Assembly: GCA_004556745.1 (NCBI GenBank)
Contig: SFFY01000007.1
Span: 1-64,000 of the forward strand
DNA length: 64,000 nt
Direction: 5' to 3'
From: Bacteroidales bacterium
Lineage (GTDB): Bacteria > Bacteroidota > Bacteroidia > Bacteroidales > Bacteroidaceae
A program made the position numbers and the translations under genes. Every line of letters begins with the position of its first letter. Position 1 is the first letter of the stretch. The notes under the pieces are model-generated. The model was given only the letters and a program-made list of their open reading frames with translations, made no database searches and was not told the origin of the DNA. Shown piece after piece: positions 31,749 to 41,626 of the stretch.

Positions 31749-32701
31749 AAAACCTAATTCTTCTTTTCGCCGCCGCGCTGGCAAGCCTCACCGCCACGGC
31801 ACAGACCGCCTCCCTGAAAAATGCAGAAGCCTTGTTCCAAAAAACGAAGAACTGCACCCAGACGAATTACAAATCCGAGCAGGGGCGCGACCGCTTGGAC
31901 TCCACGTATTACCTCCGCTTGAAAACCTATGCGATGCCCTACGACAAGAAAAAGGACAAGGCAGCCTGCGACGCCGTGGTAGCCGAACTGCTCGACACCT
32001 ATCAGAGGGAATCTCCGTCGGCCTCGGCCGGATTTTGCCAAAGTCGCCCCTTGAACGTCGCTGCCCACGACCAACAGCAGGTGAGCATATATTACGCCGA
32101 AAACAAAGACCCGTTCATCGCGGGCACCGAGGGGCGCAACTATGCCTTGCTGCGCTATGCCGACCAGAACAACCCGACCTATCGCCGCGTGCACGGCGTG
32201 GAATGGTGGTACGACAAGGTAAATCGCCAAGCAAACTTTCGCGTGTTCCACATTTTCGGACCTGGCACGAAGCAGGCTTATGAAAAGTCGATCTTGAACG
32301 GCAACTCTTTTGAGAAAGAGGCAACTGGATTGTTGGAAAACCTGCTCTACCAAATAGAAATCCTTGGAAACTTTTACAAAAACGAGGATAACGAAATAGA
32401 TCGCGCCACCGTGCAACTCATCAACGAGCGCATCGACGCATATCTTCATTCCCAAAAAAAGCCAGACGAACTAAACGCCCTCTTGATGAAACTTGAAAAA
32501 ATCCCCGGCTACTACACCGAAGTGCTGGAAGGCAAAGACGAGCGCAAAGGCTACTCGCCCGCCGTGGCGGCACAGATGATCAGCGAAGAATTGCAGGGCA
32601 AAATATTCTGCATCACCACAGAAAGGCGCGGCAGCGAAGATTGCCGCCGCTACGGCGACAAGTCTAAGAACTTTCTGATACAAATCATTTTGGACAAATA
32701 G
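31745..32701 (+). CDS. Secreted protein of unknown function in the ECF operon
   Basis: A 318-residue protein with a clear signal peptide (MKNLILLFAAALASLTATAQ). The mature part is mixed, with several Tyr/Asn-rich segments (YYAENKDPF, RVHGVEWWYDKVNRQANFRV). I do not recognise a domain. The start overlaps the previous stop (ATGA), so translation is coupled with the putative anti-sigma factor. A terminator follows 60 bp downstream. It may be the periplasmic partner or output of the sigma system. Confidence 0.75.
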   Translation: MKNLILLFAAALASLTATAQTASLKNAEALFQKTKNCTQTNYKSEQGRDRLDSTYYLRLKTYAMPYDKKKDKAACDAVVAELLDTYQRESPSASAGFCQSRPLNVAAHDQQQVSIYYAENKDPFIAGTEGRNYALLRYADQNNPTYRRVHGVEWWYDKVNRQANFRVFHIFGPGTKQAYEKSILNGNSFEKEATGLLENLLYQIEILGNFYKNEDNEIDRATVQLINERIDAYLHSQKKPDELNALLMKLEKIPGYYTEVLEGKDERKGYSPAVAAQMISEELQGKIFCITTERRGSEDCRRYGDKSKNFLIQIILDK

Positions 32702-32759
32702 AAAGAAAGGGGATTTTCAAAAGCATCTCGTTTCCACAAATTCGGACTTCCTTATAAGC

Positions 32760-32785
32760 AAAGCGGCTTTTATGGCCGCTTTTTT
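32760..32785 (+). terminator. Terminator of the ECF operon
   Basis: AAGCGGC (32761-32767) pairs with GCCGCTT (32775-32781), followed by TTTTT. Its T run doubles as the TTTG of the next promoter. Confidence 0.8.
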
Positions 32786-32815
32786 GCTTGCCCTCACTAT
32801 TTTTACGTATCTTTG
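32783..32815 (+). promoter_or_regulatory. Promoter of the first beta-galactosidase gene
   Basis: TTTG (32783-32786), a 21-bp spacer and TATCTTTG (32808-32815). The leader is about 43 nt. Confidence 0.75.
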
Positions 32816-32864
32816 CAAAATATAGCAAGAAAACTCATAATCCTATCAATATTAAAAATCTAAT

Positions 32865-35800
32865 ATGATGAAAACTAAATCATTGTTGCTCGCCTGCCTC
32901 GCCGCGCCTGCGCTGGCTATGGCGCAGCCGAATGTGGAGACGCAGCCGCTCGCCGGCTTCTATTATGGCGACATGCAGGCTCCGACCGGCTGGGAATGGC
33001 AAAGCCCCGACTCGCTCGCTTACAACAAGCAGCAGCCGCACGCATGGTTCTTCTCCTTTGCCGACACAGAAAGCGCGCGAAAGGTGCTGCCCGAACACAG
33101 CACGCTGTTCCAGTCGCTCAACGGCACATGGGATTTCCACTGGGTGCGCACACCCGAACAACGACCCAAGAACTTTTACGAAACATCTTTCAGCACCGCC
33201 GATTGGGATAAGGTGGAAGTGCCGATGTGCTGGAACATCGCCGGCATCGGCAAGGACGGCAGCCTGAAATACGGCTTGCCCATCTACTCCAACCAGCGCG
33301 TCATCTTCCACCACAACGTGGCAGTGGGCGACTGGAAGGGCGGCGTGATGCGCGAGCCGCGCAAAAACTGGCTTACCTACGACTACCGCAACGAGGTGGG
33401 CTCGTACCGCCGCACGTTCACCGTGCCCGCCGACTGGAAGAACCAGGTGGTTTACCTCAACTTCGACGGCGTGGATTCTTTCTTCTACCTCTACATCAAC
33501 GGCCGCTACGTAGGTTTCTCGAAAAACTCGCGCAACCTCGCACAGTTTGACATCACGCCTTACCTGAAAGAGGGCGAGAATGTTTTGGCGGTCGAAGTGT
33601 ACCGCAACAGCGACGCTTCGTTCCTCGAAAGCCAGGACATGTTCCGCCTGCCGGGCATCTACCGCGATGTCTACCTCACAGCGAAGCCTAAGGTGCAGGT
33701 GCGCGACATCGTGTGCATTCCCGACTACGATGCCACCTATACCAACGCCACGCTCAACATCACTGCCAAGGTGCAAAACCTTGACAAGAAAAAGATTAAG
33801 GATTATACCATCGACTACGCCCTTTACGAGAACGAACTTTACGGCGAAAGCAACCAGCCCGTTGCAGGCGTGACGGCTGTTGCTACCCTCAAAGAACTGC
33901 TGCCCAACGTGGAGCAGGACGTTTGCGTGCGCCTCGAAGCCGGCACAAAGGTGAAGCCCTGGAGCGCAGAGCGCCCGCAGATGTATGTCCTCGTGGGACA
34001 GCTCAAAGACAAGAAGGGAAAGGTGGTTGAAACGTTCTCCACCTCCGTGGGCTTCCGCAAAATCGAGGTGAAGCAGACGGAAGCGAAAGATGACGAGTTC
34101 AACCTCGCCGGTCGCTACTACTACCTCAACGGCAAGCCTATTAAGATGAAGGGTGTGAACCGCCACGAGAACAATCCCGACCGCGGCCACGCCATTACCC
34201 GCGAGCAAATGAAGCAGGAAGTGATGCTCATGAAGCGCGGCAACATCAACCACGTGCGCAACTCGCACTACCCCTGTGCGCCCTACTGGTACTATCTCTG
34301 CGACAAATATGGCATCTATCTCGAAGACGAAGCAAACATCGAGAGCCACCAATACTATTACGGCGATGCCAGTCTCTCGCACGTGCCGGAGTTTAAGAAT
34401 GCCCACGTGGCCCGCAATATGGAAATGGTACACGCCCGCGTGAACCACCCCTCCGTATGTATTTGGAGTTTGGGCAATGAAGCCGGCCCGGGCAACAATT
34501 TCGTGGAAGCCTACAAAGCGATTAAGGCCTTCGATGCCTCACGCCCCGTGCAGTATGAGCGCAACAACGACATCGTGGACATAGGTTCTAACCAATATCC
34601 CAGCATCGCGTGGGTACAGGGTGCCGTGAAGGGTAAATATAATCTCGTTTATCCCTTCCACATCTCCGAATACGCCCACTCTATGGGCAACGCCGTGGGC
34701 AATCTCATCGACTACTGGGACGCTATCGAAAGCACCAACTTCTTTATAGGCGGCGCCATTTGGGACTGGGTGGACCAGGCGCAAAACTACTACGACGCCA
34801 AGACGGGCAGCAAGTTCTGGGCTTATGGCGGCGACTTTAACGACAAGCCCAACGACGGCACATTCTGCATGAACGGCGTGATGCGCCCCGACCTCTCGCC
34901 CAAAGCGCAATATTTTGAGGTGAAGAAGGTGTATCAGAACGTGGGCGTCCGCGCTGTCGGCGAGCACAGCCGCACGATTGAGATTTTCAACAAGAATTAC
35001 TTTGAAAGCCTCGCCGACTACGACATCATGTGGTCGCTTTGGAAGGACGGCGTTTGCATTTCCAAGCCCGCCGCACTGCCCATTCAGGGCGGCACGCTCA
35101 AAGCCCGCGAGCGCAAGACCGTTACCCTGCCCTTCGACCCCGCCAAACTTGAGGCAGCGAGCGAATATTTCGTGAAAATCCAGTTTGTGCTTAAAGCCGA
35201 CAAACCTTGGGCCGAGAAGGGCTATGTGCAGATGGACGAGCAACTGCCTGTCAAGGCGGCCGACATCACGCAAAGCGTCTACGCCGGCAGCAGCACGTTG
35301 CAGAAGCCCGTTGAAACCGCCGACGGCATCAACGTGACGGGCGAAGGCTTCAGCGTGACGTTCTCCAAGGCAGAAGGCACCATCAGCAACCTCACTTATG
35401 GCGACCAGACGGTGATTGAAAGCGGCAAGGGTCCGAAACTCGACGCGTTCCGCGCCCCCACCGACAATGACAACTGGGCGATGTATAAGTGGGCGAGTTA
35501 CGGTCTCGACAACCTGCACCACAAGGCCGTGTCCAGTTCGTACAGCCAGCGCAAGGACGGCGCGGTGCAACTTGCCTTCACCGTGGAAAGCCAGGCTCCT
35601 TACGCCACAAAGATGCACTACACCAACGGCGACCGCGAACCGCAGGGCACTTACACGTTTGAGGAAGACAAGAACCGACCCTTTGGCGACAACGACTTTA
35701 AGTTTACCACCAATCAGATTTGGACGGTCTATCCCGACGGCTCTATCGAATTGCAGAGCGCGATTACGTCGAACAAGCCCAGTGCCGACCTCGCCCGCAT

Positions 35801-36932
35801 CGGTTTTGCCATGCAGTTGCCCAAAGACCTCGACAACTTTACTTATTACGGTCGCGGCCCGGTCAATAACTACAACGACCGCAAGACGTCTCAGTTCATC
35901 GAACTGCATGCCCAGCGCGTTGGCGACGATATTATGCTGCCGAAGCCCCAAGCCATGGGCAACCGCGAAGAGGTGCGCTGGTGCGCCCTCACCAACGACC
36001 GCGGCCAGGGTGTGCTCTTCGTGGCCGACGGACAGATGAGCGCATCGGCACTGCCGTACAGCCAGAAGGAACTCGCCGAGGCAGCCCATCCCTACCAGTT
36101 GCCCGTGAGCAGCGCCACGCACCTGCACCTCGACGCCAAGGTCACCGGCCTCGGCGGCAACAGTTGCGGACAGGGCGGCCCGCTCGCACCTGACTGCACC
36201 AAGGGCGACGACCACAACTTCGGCTTCATTATCCGTCCGCTCAACATCGGCCGCGCCATGCCCTCCGTCATCACCGAAAAGGCTGCCGTGAAAGGCATCG
36301 GCGAAAAGCCCATCACGATTTCCCGCTCCCGCACCGGCGTTGTGAGCATTGCTTCACCCTACGCTGACCGCAAGGTGATGTACACCGTGGGCAACAGCAA
36401 AAAGGCGCAAGCCTATGCCCAGCCCTTCGACCTGCGCGATGGCGGCACCGTCAAGGCATGGTATGCCGACGCGCCCGCTCTGGTTATCGCCGGCACGTTT
36501 GCAAAGATTGAGGAAGTGCCCCTCGAGGTGATTTACGCTTCGAGCGTCGAGACTGGCGAAGGCGATGCCTCGCACCTCACCGACGGCGACCTCGGCTCGA
36601 TTTGGCACACCATGTACAGCGTCACGCTGGCCAAATATCCCCACTGGGTGGACTTCGATGCCGCCGCCGTCAAGACGATGAAAGGCTTTGTCTACACGCC
36701 GCGCACCGACGGTCCGAACGGCCGCGTCAAGGACTTCGAAATCTACGTGAGCAACGATGCTGAAAATTGGGGCGAGCCCGTATGCAAAGGTTCGTTCAAG
36801 AACAGCGGCGAGCCGCAGCGCGTATTCTTCGCCAAGCCCGTCAAGGCACGCTACATCCGTTTCCGCGCCCTCAATGAGCAAAACGGCAACGACTACGCCT
36901 CTGGCGCAGAGTTCAGCCTCATTGCAGAGTAA
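32865..36932 (+). CDS. GH2 beta-galactosidase with C-terminal discoidin domain
   Basis: A 1355-residue secreted enzyme with a signal peptide ending LAMAQ (about 22). Domains in order: GH2 sugar-binding jelly roll (about 75-250), Ig-like (about 270-400), TIM barrel starting GVNRHENNPDRGHAIT, Ig-like and Bgal small-chain domain (about 820-1090), and an F5/8 type C carbohydrate-binding domain at the C-terminus (about 1220-1355). The acid/base is Glu539 in WSLGNEAGPG and the nucleophile Glu602 in HISEYAHSMGN. It hydrolyses terminal beta-galactosides of host or dietary glycans outside the cytoplasm. No SusC/SusD pair is nearby. Confidence 0.93.
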   Translation: MMKTKSLLLACLAAPALAMAQPNVETQPLAGFYYGDMQAPTGWEWQSPDSLAYNKQQPHAWFFSFADTESARKVLPEHSTLFQSLNGTWDFHWVRTPEQRPKNFYETSFSTADWDKVEVPMCWNIAGIGKDGSLKYGLPIYSNQRVIFHHNVAVGDWKGGVMREPRKNWLTYDYRNEVGSYRRTFTVPADWKNQVVYLNFDGVDSFFYLYINGRYVGFSKNSRNLAQFDITPYLKEGENVLAVEVYRNSDASFLESQDMFRLPGIYRDVYLTAKPKVQVRDIVCIPDYDATYTNATLNITAKVQNLDKKKIKDYTIDYALYENELYGESNQPVAGVTAVATLKELLPNVEQDVCVRLEAGTKVKPWSAERPQMYVLVGQLKDKKGKVVETFSTSVGFRKIEVKQTEAKDDEFNLAGRYYYLNGKPIKMKGVNRHENNPDRGHAITREQMKQEVMLMKRGNINHVRNSHYPCAPYWYYLCDKYGIYLEDEANIESHQYYYGDASLSHVPEFKNAHVARNMEMVHARVNHPSVCIWSLGNEAGPGNNFVEAYKAIKAFDASRPVQYERNNDIVDIGSNQYPSIAWVQGAVKGKYNLVYPFHISEYAHSMGNAVGNLIDYWDAIESTNFFIGGAIWDWVDQAQNYYDAKTGSKFWAYGGDFNDKPNDGTFCMNGVMRPDLSPKAQYFEVKKVYQNVGVRAVGEHSRTIEIFNKNYFESLADYDIMWSLWKDGVCISKPAALPIQGGTLKARERKTVTLPFDPAKLEAASEYFVKIQFVLKADKPWAEKGYVQMDEQLPVKAADITQSVYAGSSTLQKPVETADGINVTGEGFSVTFSKAEGTISNLTYGDQTVIESGKGPKLDAFRAPTDNDNWAMYKWASYGLDNLHHKAVSSSYSQRKDGAVQLAFTVESQAPYATKMHYTNGDREPQGTYTFEEDKNRPFGDNDFKFTTNQIWTVYPDGSIELQSAITSNKPSADLARIGFAMQLPKDLDNFTYYGRGPVNNYNDRKTSQFIELHAQRVGDDIMLPKPQAMGNREEVRWCALTNDRGQGVLFVADGQMSASALPYSQKELAEAAHPYQLPVSSATHLHLDAKVTGLGGNSCGQGGPLAPDCTKGDDHNFGFIIRPLNIGRAMPSVITEKAAVKGIGEKPITISRSRTGVVSIASPYADRKVMYTVGNSKKAQAYAQPFDLRDGGTVKAWYADAPALVIAGTFAKIEEVPLEVIYASSVETGEGDASHLTDGDLGSIWHTMYSVTLAKYPHWVDFDAAAVKTMKGFVYTPRTDGPNGRVKDFEIYVSNDAENWGEPVCKGSFKNSGEPQRVFFAKPVKARYIRFRALNEQNGNDYASGAEFSLIAE

Positions 36933-36960
36933 TTTGGGGAAACGAATAATATAAACGGGA

Positions 36961-36985
36961 TAGGGGCGTAGGGCATACGCCCCTA
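36961..36985 (+). terminator. Hairpin after the beta-galactosidase gene
   Basis: TAGGGGCGTA (36961-36970) pairs with TACGCCCCTA (36976-36985) over 10 bp, with a 5-base loop, 28 bp after the stop. It is followed by TTCTATAT rather than a T run, so it may act as an mRNA 3' end or a weak terminator. Confidence 0.6.
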
Positions 36986-37002
36986 TTCTATATCCCCCTA
37001 CC

Positions 37003-37084
37003 CTCGTTTACTCGTCTACTCGTCAACTTGTTTACTAAAACCTACTCGTTTACTCGTCTACTTGTATACTTGTTTACTAAAACT
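37003..37084. repeat. Octanucleotide array upstream of the esterase gene
   Basis: CTCGTTTA, CTCGTCTA, CTCGTCAA, CTTGTTTA, CTAAAACC, then again CTCGTTTA, CTCGTCTA, CTTGTATA, CTTGTTTA, CTAAAACT: ten 8-bp words in two similar blocks of five, with a 2-bp shift between blocks. It ends 3 bp before the ATG at 37088, so it covers the leader and probably the promoter. Confidence 0.85.
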
Positions 37085-37087
37085 TCA

Positions 37088-37738
37088 ATGGAAAAAACAC
37101 TAAAAAATCCCGCTTTCACCATGCTTTACTTCCACGGCTTCGCCTCTTCCGGCGCGAGCGGCACGGTGGAAACCCTGCGCAAGATGCTGCCCTCGGCCGA
37201 AATCGTTGCGCCCGACATTCCCGTCGACCCTGTCGAGGCGTTGCCCTTTCTCAAAAGCCTCACGGAGGAAGTAAAGCCCGATGTCATCGTGGGCACCAGC
37301 ATGGGCGGCATGTATGCCCAGCAAATGCGCGGCTATCAGCGCGTCTGCGTCAATCCCGCGTTCAACATGTCGACGGCCAGCAAGCTGCTGCGCACGGGCA
37401 CGTTCAAGTTTCTCAACGGGCGAAAGGACAAGGTGAAAGAATTTCGCATCACGAAAGAAACTATCCAGCACTTCAACGCCATGGAGCGCGGGCAGTGGGA
37501 CGGTATCACGCCCGAAGAGCAGGATTTGTGCTACGGCCTTTTCGGTATCCACGACAAACTGGTGAACACCTACGCCCTCTTTTTGAAGCACTATACGCAC
37601 GCCCGCAAGTTCGACGGCGAGCATCAACTCAACGACAATGCCTTGCGCCACGCCCTCCTGCCCCTGCTCGGCGAACTGCTTGGCGACCGCCTCGAGCAGG
37701 CAAAGCAACCACCGTTGCCCGATTACATGCAGTATTGA
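37088..37738 (+). CDS. YqiA/YcfP-like alpha/beta-hydrolase esterase
   Basis: A 216-residue alpha/beta hydrolase of the UPF0227/YqiA group. MLYFHGFASSGASG is the oxyanion region and VIVGTSMGGMYAQQM the nucleophile elbow with the catalytic Ser; a C-terminal GEHQLND block supplies the His. The substrate is unknown (short acyl esters for relatives). The start at 37088 is used; the longer frame from 37028 translates the octanucleotide array. It appears monocistronic. Confidence 0.85.
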   Translation: MEKTLKNPAFTMLYFHGFASSGASGTVETLRKMLPSAEIVAPDIPVDPVEALPFLKSLTEEVKPDVIVGTSMGGMYAQQMRGYQRVCVNPAFNMSTASKLLRTGTFKFLNGRKDKVKEFRITKETIQHFNAMERGQWDGITPEEQDLCYGLFGIHDKLVNTYALFLKHYTHARKFDGEHQLNDNALRHALLPLLGELLGDRLEQAKQPPLPDYMQY

Positions 37739-37804
37739 TTGCCCTTTGCGGCACTCCAAATCAGGGTCGAATCCACGTGCCCTCCGGGTGCGCTGCAAAA
37801 ATCA

Positions 37805-38130
37805 TATAAGACCATTGCGATTGTCTGCGCAGACAGTAGAACGTATCACCCGTGATAGCTCTGACGGTCTGCGCAGACATTTTTTTGTTCCTATAAGACA
37901 TTTTTCCCTTTCTCCTTGATATTTTCCCCTATCCTATAAGATATTTTTTATTACAAAGTTTGTAACATGTATTACAAACTTTGTAATACGTATTAGAAAC
38001 TTTGTAACAAGCGTTACAAACTTTGTAACAAACTTTTTCTGCGCAGACAGAAAAAAATATCATGCTGAAAATAAAAACTATCTTGCAGAAAGGAAAAATT
38101 TTCAAGGAGACAGGGTGAGTGGTCACATAA
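37805..38130. repeat. Four-unit 21-bp array, copy 4, with both flanks
   Basis: The core is 37951-38028 in the opposite orientation to copy 1: the first unit is centred on G and the next three on C, with spacers CATGTA, TACGTA and CAAGCG. Flank words are CTGCGCAGACA (three times), CCTATAAGA (twice), CTCCTTGA, CTTGCAGA and CAAGGAGA. It fills the gap between the esterase and the convergent ddh gene. Confidence 0.85.
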
Positions 38131-38159
38131 GATAATTGCTGAAAAACAGGCAGAAAAAA

Positions 38160-38197
38160 GTCCGCCGCAGCGTCAGAAGCCTGACGTTGCGGCGGAC
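38160..38197 (-). terminator. ddh terminator
   Basis: A 17-bp stem (38160-38176 with 38181-38197, one G-T pair) and AAGC loop, followed on the minus strand by CTTTTTTCTG. It lies 25 bp after the ddh stop. Confidence 0.92.
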
Positions 38198-38221
38198 AAT
38201 TATATTTGTAGTGTGTCTATG

Positions 38222-39121
38222 CTATACCAAGTGGGCGATGAGTTCCTCGCGGTCGCCAGGGAGCAAGTCGATGACGGGCACCTCCACCATTGTGTAGCAG
38301 CCGGGCTGCTGGCGCATCGTGGCGCGGGCCACGCAAACGAGCACCTGACCCGTGAGGGCGGGGTTGTTGATTTTCATGTTGAACTCAAAGAGTTGGTTCT
38401 GCGTCTTGCCGCTCACGCCCTTGCGCACAAGGTTCACGCCATGCCCCATGTCGATCACCTCGTCCACGCTGGGCACTTCGATAACGTGCGTCTCGTCGTT
38501 GGCAAAGTAGGGGTCGGCCTTGATATCTGCGGCCACCTGCGCGTAGTCGTGACCCGGTTCGATTTCCACGTAAACCATGCGGCGGTGAATGCCCTGTCCC
38601 GTGGGAATAGTCATGGAAAGCGCGGCCTTAACGCCCTTGATGGCTTTCACAGCTACGGTGTGGCCCATCGACATACCCGGACCGAAATTCGTGTAACTCA
38701 ATCCCTTGGGCGCAATCGCCTGCAAAAGCGTGCGCACTACGGAATCGCTGCCCGGATCCCAGCCGGCGGAAATGATGCTCACGGCACCGGCCTTGCGTGC
38801 TGCCTCGCCGAGGGAACGGCGCAGGGAGGTGATTTGCGTGTGAATGTCGAAACTGTCCACGGTGTTGATGCCAAGGGCGAGGATGTCGAGCGCAAACTTC
38901 TCTACGCTGCGGGTCGGCGTGGCGAGAATGGCAACGTCCACGTTTTCCAACTCGCGAATGTCGCCCACCACGCGGTAGGGTTTCAACTGTGCAGGCTGCT
39001 CGTCCTGCGGATTACGGCGCACGATGCCGGCAATCTCGAAATCGGGCGCGGCTTCCAGTGCTTCAATCGTGTAGTGGCCTATGTTGCCATAGCCTACTAC
39101 GGCGGCTCTTATCTTTTTCAT
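38222..39121 (-). CDS. ddh: Meso-diaminopimelate D-dehydrogenase
   Basis: A 299-residue NADPH enzyme that makes meso-diaminopimelate in one step from tetrahydrodipicolinate, for lysine and peptidoglycan. Rossmann start AAVVGYGNIGHYTIEALEA, then IVRRNPQDE (2'-phosphate binding Arg), DSFDIHTQI, ISAGWDPGSDS and GPGMSMGHTVAVKAI are family blocks. Monocistronic, between a strong terminator and a divergent metG. A minus-strand TAAATTTG (39160-39153) about 35 bp upstream is a likely -7 box. Confidence 0.94.
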   Translation of the reverse strand: MKKIRAAVVGYGNIGHYTIEALEAAPDFEIAGIVRRNPQDEQPAQLKPYRVVGDIRELENVDVAILATPTRSVEKFALDILALGINTVDSFDIHTQITSLRRSLGEAARKAGAVSIISAGWDPGSDSVVRTLLQAIAPKGLSYTNFGPGMSMGHTVAVKAIKGVKAALSMTIPTGQGIHRRMVYVEIEPGHDYAQVAADIKADPYFANDETHVIEVPSVDEVIDMGHGVNLVRKGVSGKTQNQLFEFNMKINNPALTGQVLVCVARATMRQQPGCYTMVEVPVIDLLPGDREELIAHLV

Positions 39122-39518
39122 GTTTTGGGTATTTGTTTGTTTTTTGACGCTGCAAATTTACACGTTTTTGGGGAGCTTGAAAGCAAAGAAACGCAGCGTT
39201 TTTGCCATTATCAGATAAAATATAATCTAAAATACGCTTCACATCAGCCGTAATGGCCGACAGTTGCCAGACGCGCGACACAGAGTCCCCTGAAATTCTA
39301 TCACTCTGATACTGCTTGCAAAATGAAAGCTGGGTTGGGCGATTTGTATGCAAATAACTCAATTTAGGCGACACTATGACGCGATAGGTAAAAAAGGGGG
39401 CTCAAAGTTGTGGCAAGTAACTACCTTTTCCGTAACTTTGTACGCTTATAATTGGCTTTTGCCACGGAAAAGGAATTTTTCTTGTTGCTCACACAATATT
39501 AATTATACAATATATTTT
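39122..39518. other. Divergent ddh/metG intergenic region with metG promoter
   Basis: No gene. For metG, TAACTTTG (39433-39440) with TTG at 39408-39410 (22-bp spacer) is a good promoter candidate, giving a leader of about 70 nt. For ddh the -7 box TAAATTTG is at 39160-39153. The CCTTTTCCGT word (39425-39434) recurs inverted as ACGGAAAAGG (39464-39473). Positions 39190-39400 show no recognisable element. Confidence 0.6.
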
Positions 39519-41561
39519 ATGGAAAAGAAATTCAACCGCACCCTCGTCACGGCAGCCCTGCCCTACGCCAACGGCGGCGTGCATATAGGACACCTCGCCG
39601 GGGTGTATGTTCCCGCCGACATCTACGTGCGCTACCTGCGCCTCAAAGGGGAGGACGTGCTCTACATCTGCGGCTCGGACGAACACGGCGTGCCTGTCAC
39701 AATCCGCGCCCGCAAGGAAGGCTGCACACCGCAGGAGGTTGTGGACAGATATAACCGCATCATCAAGGACTCGTTTGAGGAGTTCGGCATCTCGTTCGAC
39801 GTGTTCGGACGCACCACAAGCGAAACGCACCGCAAGACGGCCTCCGACTTCTTCCGCAAGCTCTACGACAAAGGCGAGTTTGTGGAACAGGAGAGCGAGC
39901 AGTACTACGACGAGGAGGCCAAGACCTTCCTCGCCGACCGCTACATCACGGGCGAATGTCCCCACTGCCACGCCGAAGGCGCTTACGGTGACCAGTGCGA
40001 GAAGTGCGGCACGGCCCTTTCGCCCGAAGAACTCATCAACCCGAAGAGCACGGTGAGCGGCTCGGTGCCCGTGATGAAAAAGACGAAGCACTGGTATCTG
40101 CCGCTCGACAAGCACCAGCAATGGCTCGAGCCGTGGATTACGAAGGACCATACAGAATGGCGCAGCAACGTGATGGGACAGTGCAAAAGCTGGTTCGACA
40201 TGGGCTTGAAACCCCGTGCCGTGAGCCGCGACCTCGACTGGGGTATCCCCGTGCCCGTGGAAGGGGCAGACGGGAAGGTGCTCTACGTGTGGTTTGACGC
40301 GCCCATCGGCTACATCTCCAACACCAAGGATCTCAGGCCCGACGACTGGGAGCTGTGGTGGAAAAGCCCCGACACGCGCCTCGTGCATTTTATCGGCAAG
40401 GACAACATCGTGTTCCACTGCATCGTGTTCCCCGCCATGCTTAAAGCCGAGGGGTCGTATATCCTGCCCGACAACGTGCCCGCCAACGAGTTCCTTAACC
40501 TCGAGGACGACAAAATCAGCACCTCACGCTGCTGGGCAGTGTGGCTCCACGAATACCTCAAAGAATTGCCCGGCAAGCAGGACGTGCTGCGCTATGTGCT
40601 GACCGCCAACGCACCGGAAACGAAGGACAACAACTTTACGTGGAAGGATTTCCAGGCACGCAACAACAACGAGCTTGTGGCCGTGTACGGCAACTTCGTG
40701 AACCGCGCCCTGCAACTCACTAAGAAATACTACGACGGCATCGTGCCCGCCTGCGGCGAACTCAACGACACCGACCGCGCCACAATCGACGAGTTTAAAA
40801 ACGTGAAGGCCGACGTGGAGCGCCTGCTCGACGGTTTCCGCTTCCGCGACGCGCAGAAAGAGGCGATGAACCTCGCCCGCATCGGTAACAAATACCTCGC
40901 CGACGCAGAGCCGTGGAAAGTAATCAAGACGGACCCCGAGCGCGTGAAGACCATCATCAACCTCTCGCTGCAACTCGTGGCCAACCTTGCCATCGCCTTC
41001 GAGCCGTTCCTGCCCTTCTCATCGGAAAGGCTGAAAGGAATGCTGGCCGTGGACGGCCTGTCGTGGGCATCGCTCGGCGCAACCGACCTGCTACCCGCCG
41101 GCCACAAAATCGGCGAACCGGCATTGCTGTTTGAGAAAATCGAGGACAGCGTGGTGGAAGCGCAGGTGGCCAAGCTGCAGCAGTGCAAGAAGGAAATGGC
41201 AGAGGCCGCCTACAAGGCAGAGCCCGTGAAGGCCGACATCGCTTTCTCCGACTTTGAGAAACTCGACATCCGCGTGGGCACGGTGCTCTCCTGCGAGCGC
41301 GTGCCGAAGATGAAGAAGCTCCTGAAATTCGAGATTGCCGACGGACTGGAAAACCGCACCATCGTAAGCGGCATCGCCATGCACTACGAGCCCGAAACGC
41401 TGGTGGGCAAGCAGGTGTGCTTCATCGCCAACCTGCCGCCGCGCGAGTTCAAAGGCGGCCTCGTGAGCCAAGGCATGATACTCTCCGCCGTGAACTGCGA
41501 CGGCACGCTGAGCGTCATCACGCCTGAGCGCAAAGTAGCAGCCGGCAGCAGCGTGTGCTGA
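39519..41561 (+). CDS. metG: Methionine--tRNA ligase
   Basis: A 680-residue class I synthetase. HIGH motif in NGGVHIGHLAG; zinc knuckle CPHCHAEGAYGDQCEKCG; the KMSKS loop reads DDKISTSR, common in this phylum. The anticodon-binding helical domain follows, and the C-terminal 110 residues form an EMAP-II-like tRNA-binding domain (FEKLDIRVGTVLSCERVPKM). The ATG at 39519 gives the normal length; a longer frame from 39348 runs through the promoter. Confidence 0.97.
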   Translation: MEKKFNRTLVTAALPYANGGVHIGHLAGVYVPADIYVRYLRLKGEDVLYICGSDEHGVPVTIRARKEGCTPQEVVDRYNRIIKDSFEEFGISFDVFGRTTSETHRKTASDFFRKLYDKGEFVEQESEQYYDEEAKTFLADRYITGECPHCHAEGAYGDQCEKCGTALSPEELINPKSTVSGSVPVMKKTKHWYLPLDKHQQWLEPWITKDHTEWRSNVMGQCKSWFDMGLKPRAVSRDLDWGIPVPVEGADGKVLYVWFDAPIGYISNTKDLRPDDWELWWKSPDTRLVHFIGKDNIVFHCIVFPAMLKAEGSYILPDNVPANEFLNLEDDKISTSRCWAVWLHEYLKELPGKQDVLRYVLTANAPETKDNNFTWKDFQARNNNELVAVYGNFVNRALQLTKKYYDGIVPACGELNDTDRATIDEFKNVKADVERLLDGFRFRDAQKEAMNLARIGNKYLADAEPWKVIKTDPERVKTIINLSLQLVANLAIAFEPFLPFSSERLKGMLAVDGLSWASLGATDLLPAGHKIGEPALLFEKIEDSVVEAQVAKLQQCKKEMAEAAYKAEPVKADIAFSDFEKLDIRVGTVLSCERVPKMKKLLKFEIADGLENRTIVSGIAMHYEPETLVGKQVCFIANLPPREFKGGLVSQGMILSAVNCDGTLSVITPERKVAAGSSVC

Positions 41562-41626
41562 GGCCATAATATGCGACAAATTCAATCCAAAATAACAAAT
41601 AACAACTTTCCCACTTAAAATCAACC

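Noticed and set aside
39408..39473. Pseudoknot-like leader for metG made of GTGGCAA, CCTTTTCCGT, TTGCCAC and ACGGAAAAGG
   Set aside because: The predicted start of transcription (about 39447) lies after the first two words, so they would not be in the RNA.
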